Assembly: GCA_017898095.1 (NCBI GenBank)
Contig: JAGKQJ010000028.1
Coordinates: forward strand, 1 to 34,383
DNA length: 34,383 nucleotides
Source: Bacillaceae bacterium Marseille-Q3522
Lineage (GTDB): Bacteria > Bacillota > Bacilli > Bacillales > Cytobacillaceae
Direction of reading: 5' to 3'
Positions 32,713 through 34,383 of the stretch are shown piece by piece. The translations under genes and the position numbers were made by a program. Position 1 is the stretch's first letter, and every line of letters starts with the position of its first letter. Below the pieces are notes generated by a model, which saw only the letters and a program-made list of their open reading frames with translations, had not been told where the DNA came from and did no database searches.

Positions 32713-33525
32713 TTGGAAGATATGCAAACGAAAATTGCAAGTGTGAAAAAATTGATTCAGGAGAAAACTTCACATCCATTCCTGCGCCAACATATACAAT
32801 CGCCAACAATTGATGATGATAAAATCTTGTTTCTGCTTTCCGTTTTAGAACAGACGGGTATTTCCAACGGGAAAAGGGATCACTATGCCTTGACCGCAAT
32901 GCTTATTCAAATTGCTCTGGATACACATGAACGAATTACGAATGCTGAGTGTAATGAACTTGACAGGCAATTCCGTCAGATTACCGTTTTAGCCGGAGAT
33001 TATTACAGCGGCTTATATTATAAGCTATTGGCGGAGACAGATGATATTTTAATGGTTAGAGCTTTATCGGAAGGTGTAAGAAATGTGAATGAATATAAAA
33101 TTCATCTTTATCAGCTTCAATGCAATGAAGTAGACAGCTTGATGAAAACCATTAAAATAATTGAAACAGCGATCATGCAAAAAGTTCTCGATTTTTTTAA
33201 CATTCAAGATACATATGAAACCGTCTCTGAATTTTTTCTTATAAAAAGATTACTTGAAGAAAAAAAAGCATTTATTCATACAGGTACTTCGATTGTTTTT
33301 GAGGGATTGAAAAAACTTACCTTTAACAAGCAGCTTAGCCGGATTACGAATGAACAGATCCGTCATTTACTTACTATTTGTGATCGTTGCATAGAACGGT
33401 CAACATCGATGGTGGAAAAGGGATTAAAAAAGATCCCGTTTCTTAATGATTTTTTAGAAGAGCGGATTCGTATCCTGCTCAACCAGGATCAATCAAACGC
33501 GATATCTTTAGCTGAGGAAGGTTAA
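32713..33525 (+). CDS. hepS: Heptaprenyl diphosphate synthase component 1
   Basis: HepS (GerCA) is the non-catalytic small subunit that combines with HepT to make the heptaprenyl side chain of menaquinone-7. The product of about 270 residues is helical and lacks the DDxxD motifs, as expected for this subunit. It shows [19 protein letters not shown] and [13 protein letters not shown], characteristic of the HEPPP synthase component 1 family. TTG at 32713 has GGTGAG six bases upstream; ATG at 32722 is the alternative. It is followed by menG with four bases between, so the two are co-translated. Confidence 0.9.
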   Translation: MEDMQTKIASVKKLIQEKTSHPFLRQHIQSPTIDDDKILFLLSVLEQTGISNGKRDHYALTAMLIQIALDTHERITNAECNELDRQFRQITVLAGDYYSGLYYKLLAETDDILMVRALSEGVRNVNEYKIHLYQLQCNEVDSLMKTIKIIETAIMQKVLDFFNIQDTYETVSEFFLIKRLLEEKKAFIHTGTSIVFEGLKKLTFNKQLSRITNEQIRHLLTICDRCIERSTSMVEKGLKKIPFLNDFLEERIRILLNQDQSNAISLAEEG

Positions 33526-33529
33526 CTTA

Positions 33530-34231
33530 ATGAATCAATCAAAAGAAGAAAAGGTACATGAAGTATTTGAAAGCATTTCAGAAAAATACGATAAAATGAA
33601 TTCAGTAATTAGCTTCCAACAGCATAAAAAATGGCGTAAAGATACGATGAAACGGATAAATGTAAAAAAAGGAATGAAAGCGCTAGATGTATGCTGCGGG
33701 ACAGCTGACTGGACAATTGCGCTTGCAGAAGCGGCAGGGGAAGATGGAGAGGTAATTGGTCTCGACTTTAGTGATAACATGTTAAAAGTCGGGAAAAAGA
33801 AAGTAGAGGCACTTAAGCTTAATCAAGTGAAGCTGGTTCATGGAAATGCAATGAAGCTGCCGTTTGCGGATAATTCGTTTGATTTTGTCACCATTGGTTT
33901 TGGATTAAGAAACGTTCCTGATTACATGCAGGTACTTCAGGAAATGAGGAGAGTTGCCAAGCCTGGAGGAACAGTTGTATGTCTGGAAACTTCTCAGCCG
34001 ACTCTGCCTGGATATAAGCAGCTGTTTTATTTTTACTTTCGTTACATCATGCCCTTATTTGGAAAGCTGTTTGCGAAAAGCTATCGTGAATATTCATGGT
34101 TGAACGAATCAGCACGGCAATTTCCCGGGATGAAAGAGCTTGCAAATATGTTTCGTGCTGCCGGATTAACAAATGTGACATATAAAGCTTACAGCGGGGG
34201 GGCAGCAGCGGTTCATATAGGCTTTAAATAA
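33530..34231 (+). CDS. menG: Demethylmenaquinone methyltransferase
   Basis: MenG (UbiE family; MenH/GerCB in older Bacillus naming) methylates demethylmenaquinone with SAM, the last step of menaquinone synthesis, at the membrane. The 233-residue protein has the family start [21 protein letters not shown], the SAM motif DVCCGTADW at about 53-61, GLDFSDNML and [11 protein letters not shown], and the C-terminal [26 protein letters not shown] precedes ATG 33530. In Bacillus hepT follows directly, but here the next 150 bases are non-coding. Confidence 0.96.
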   Translation: MNQSKEEKVHEVFESISEKYDKMNSVISFQQHKKWRKDTMKRINVKKGMKALDVCCGTADWTIALAEAAGEDGEVIGLDFSDNMLKVGKKKVEALKLNQVKLVHGNAMKLPFADNSFDFVTIGFGLRNVPDYMQVLQEMRRVAKPGGTVVCLETSQPTLPGYKQLFYFYFRYIMPLFGKLFAKSYREYSWLNESARQFPGMKELANMFRAAGLTNVTYKAYSGGAAAVHIGFK

Positions 34232-34383
34232 TTTAAGTGGATGTTCATAAAGTCACCAAATGATAATGTAAAACAGAGTCGGATGGCAAGTCAGATTACT
34301 ATAAAGTTGCAAAGCAAGTTACAAGAATTTATCCGGTCTCTGACCTATGGCTTCTGACTTCTGTCTGACCTTCTTGCTTCTCA
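34232..34383. other. Non-coding end of window; no hepT start seen
   Basis: No ribosome binding site or HepT-like start is present. The last 40 bases hold short repeats of TCTGAC and CTTCT. An insertion or a longer spacer may separate hepT from menG; the window ends before this can be judged. Confidence 0.4.

Overview
The window looks like a chromosomal segment of an endospore-forming member of the Bacillaceae. The evidence is the gene order in the right half (yphA, yphB/YIEGIA gene, its small partner, der, gpsA, yphE-like, yphF-like, spoIVA, hup, folE, hepS, menG), which matches the conserved Bacillus sporulation/menaquinone neighbourhood, plus AGGAGG-type ribosome binding sites, frequent TTG/GTG starts and low-to-moderate GC. 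I cannot assign a species. No tRNA, rRNA or CRISPR array was seen.

Left part (1-18400), accessory: a DUF1349 gene; a TetR regulator divergent from an ABC exporter (ATPase plus FtsX-type permease) with a palindromic operator over the exporter promoter; a group II intron (about 5380-8169) inserted right behind the exporter terminator. The intron is dead twice over: its reverse transcriptase is frameshifted, and a 0.9-kb element with 27-bp perfect inverted repeats sits between domains V and VI. Then come a GntP-type permease with an esterase; an HxlR regulator with a VOC protein, divergent from a truncated MFS efflux gene; an SDR oxidoreductase; a SAM methyltransferase; a flavin/ferric-reductase-like cassette (secreted FlgD/DUF2271-like protein, ApbE, frameshifted haem-type membrane protein); and an operon of a metallo-beta-lactamase-fold hydrolase, TetR regulator, a 30-residue membrane peptide and a YdjM-like membrane protein, under a promoter carrying two nearly identical 17-bp operators.

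Middle (18400-23430): a cluster of four perfect and three one-mismatch DnaA boxes (18586-18759) lies in front of an 1138-residue polytopic membrane protein. Two small soluble unknown proteins follow, then a gene-free, heavily folded stretch (23026-23325) that resembles an IS200/IS605-type end or guide-RNA remnant.

Right part (23433-34383), core: yphA to menG, separated by well-formed terminators. SpoIVA has a plausible sigma-E promoter. Between folE and hepS, where mtrB (TRAP) usually lies in Bacillus, there is instead an array of a 58-bp repeat whose units fold into paired hairpins with the same AGGAC loop. An inverted single copy of this unit lies 9 kb away inside the folded remnant at 23250-23303. 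The window ends in non-coding sequence after menG, where hepT would be expected.

The best candidates for something undescribed are the 58-bp AGGAC-loop repeat family, the origin-distal DnaA-box cluster, and the small inverted-repeat element inside the intron.
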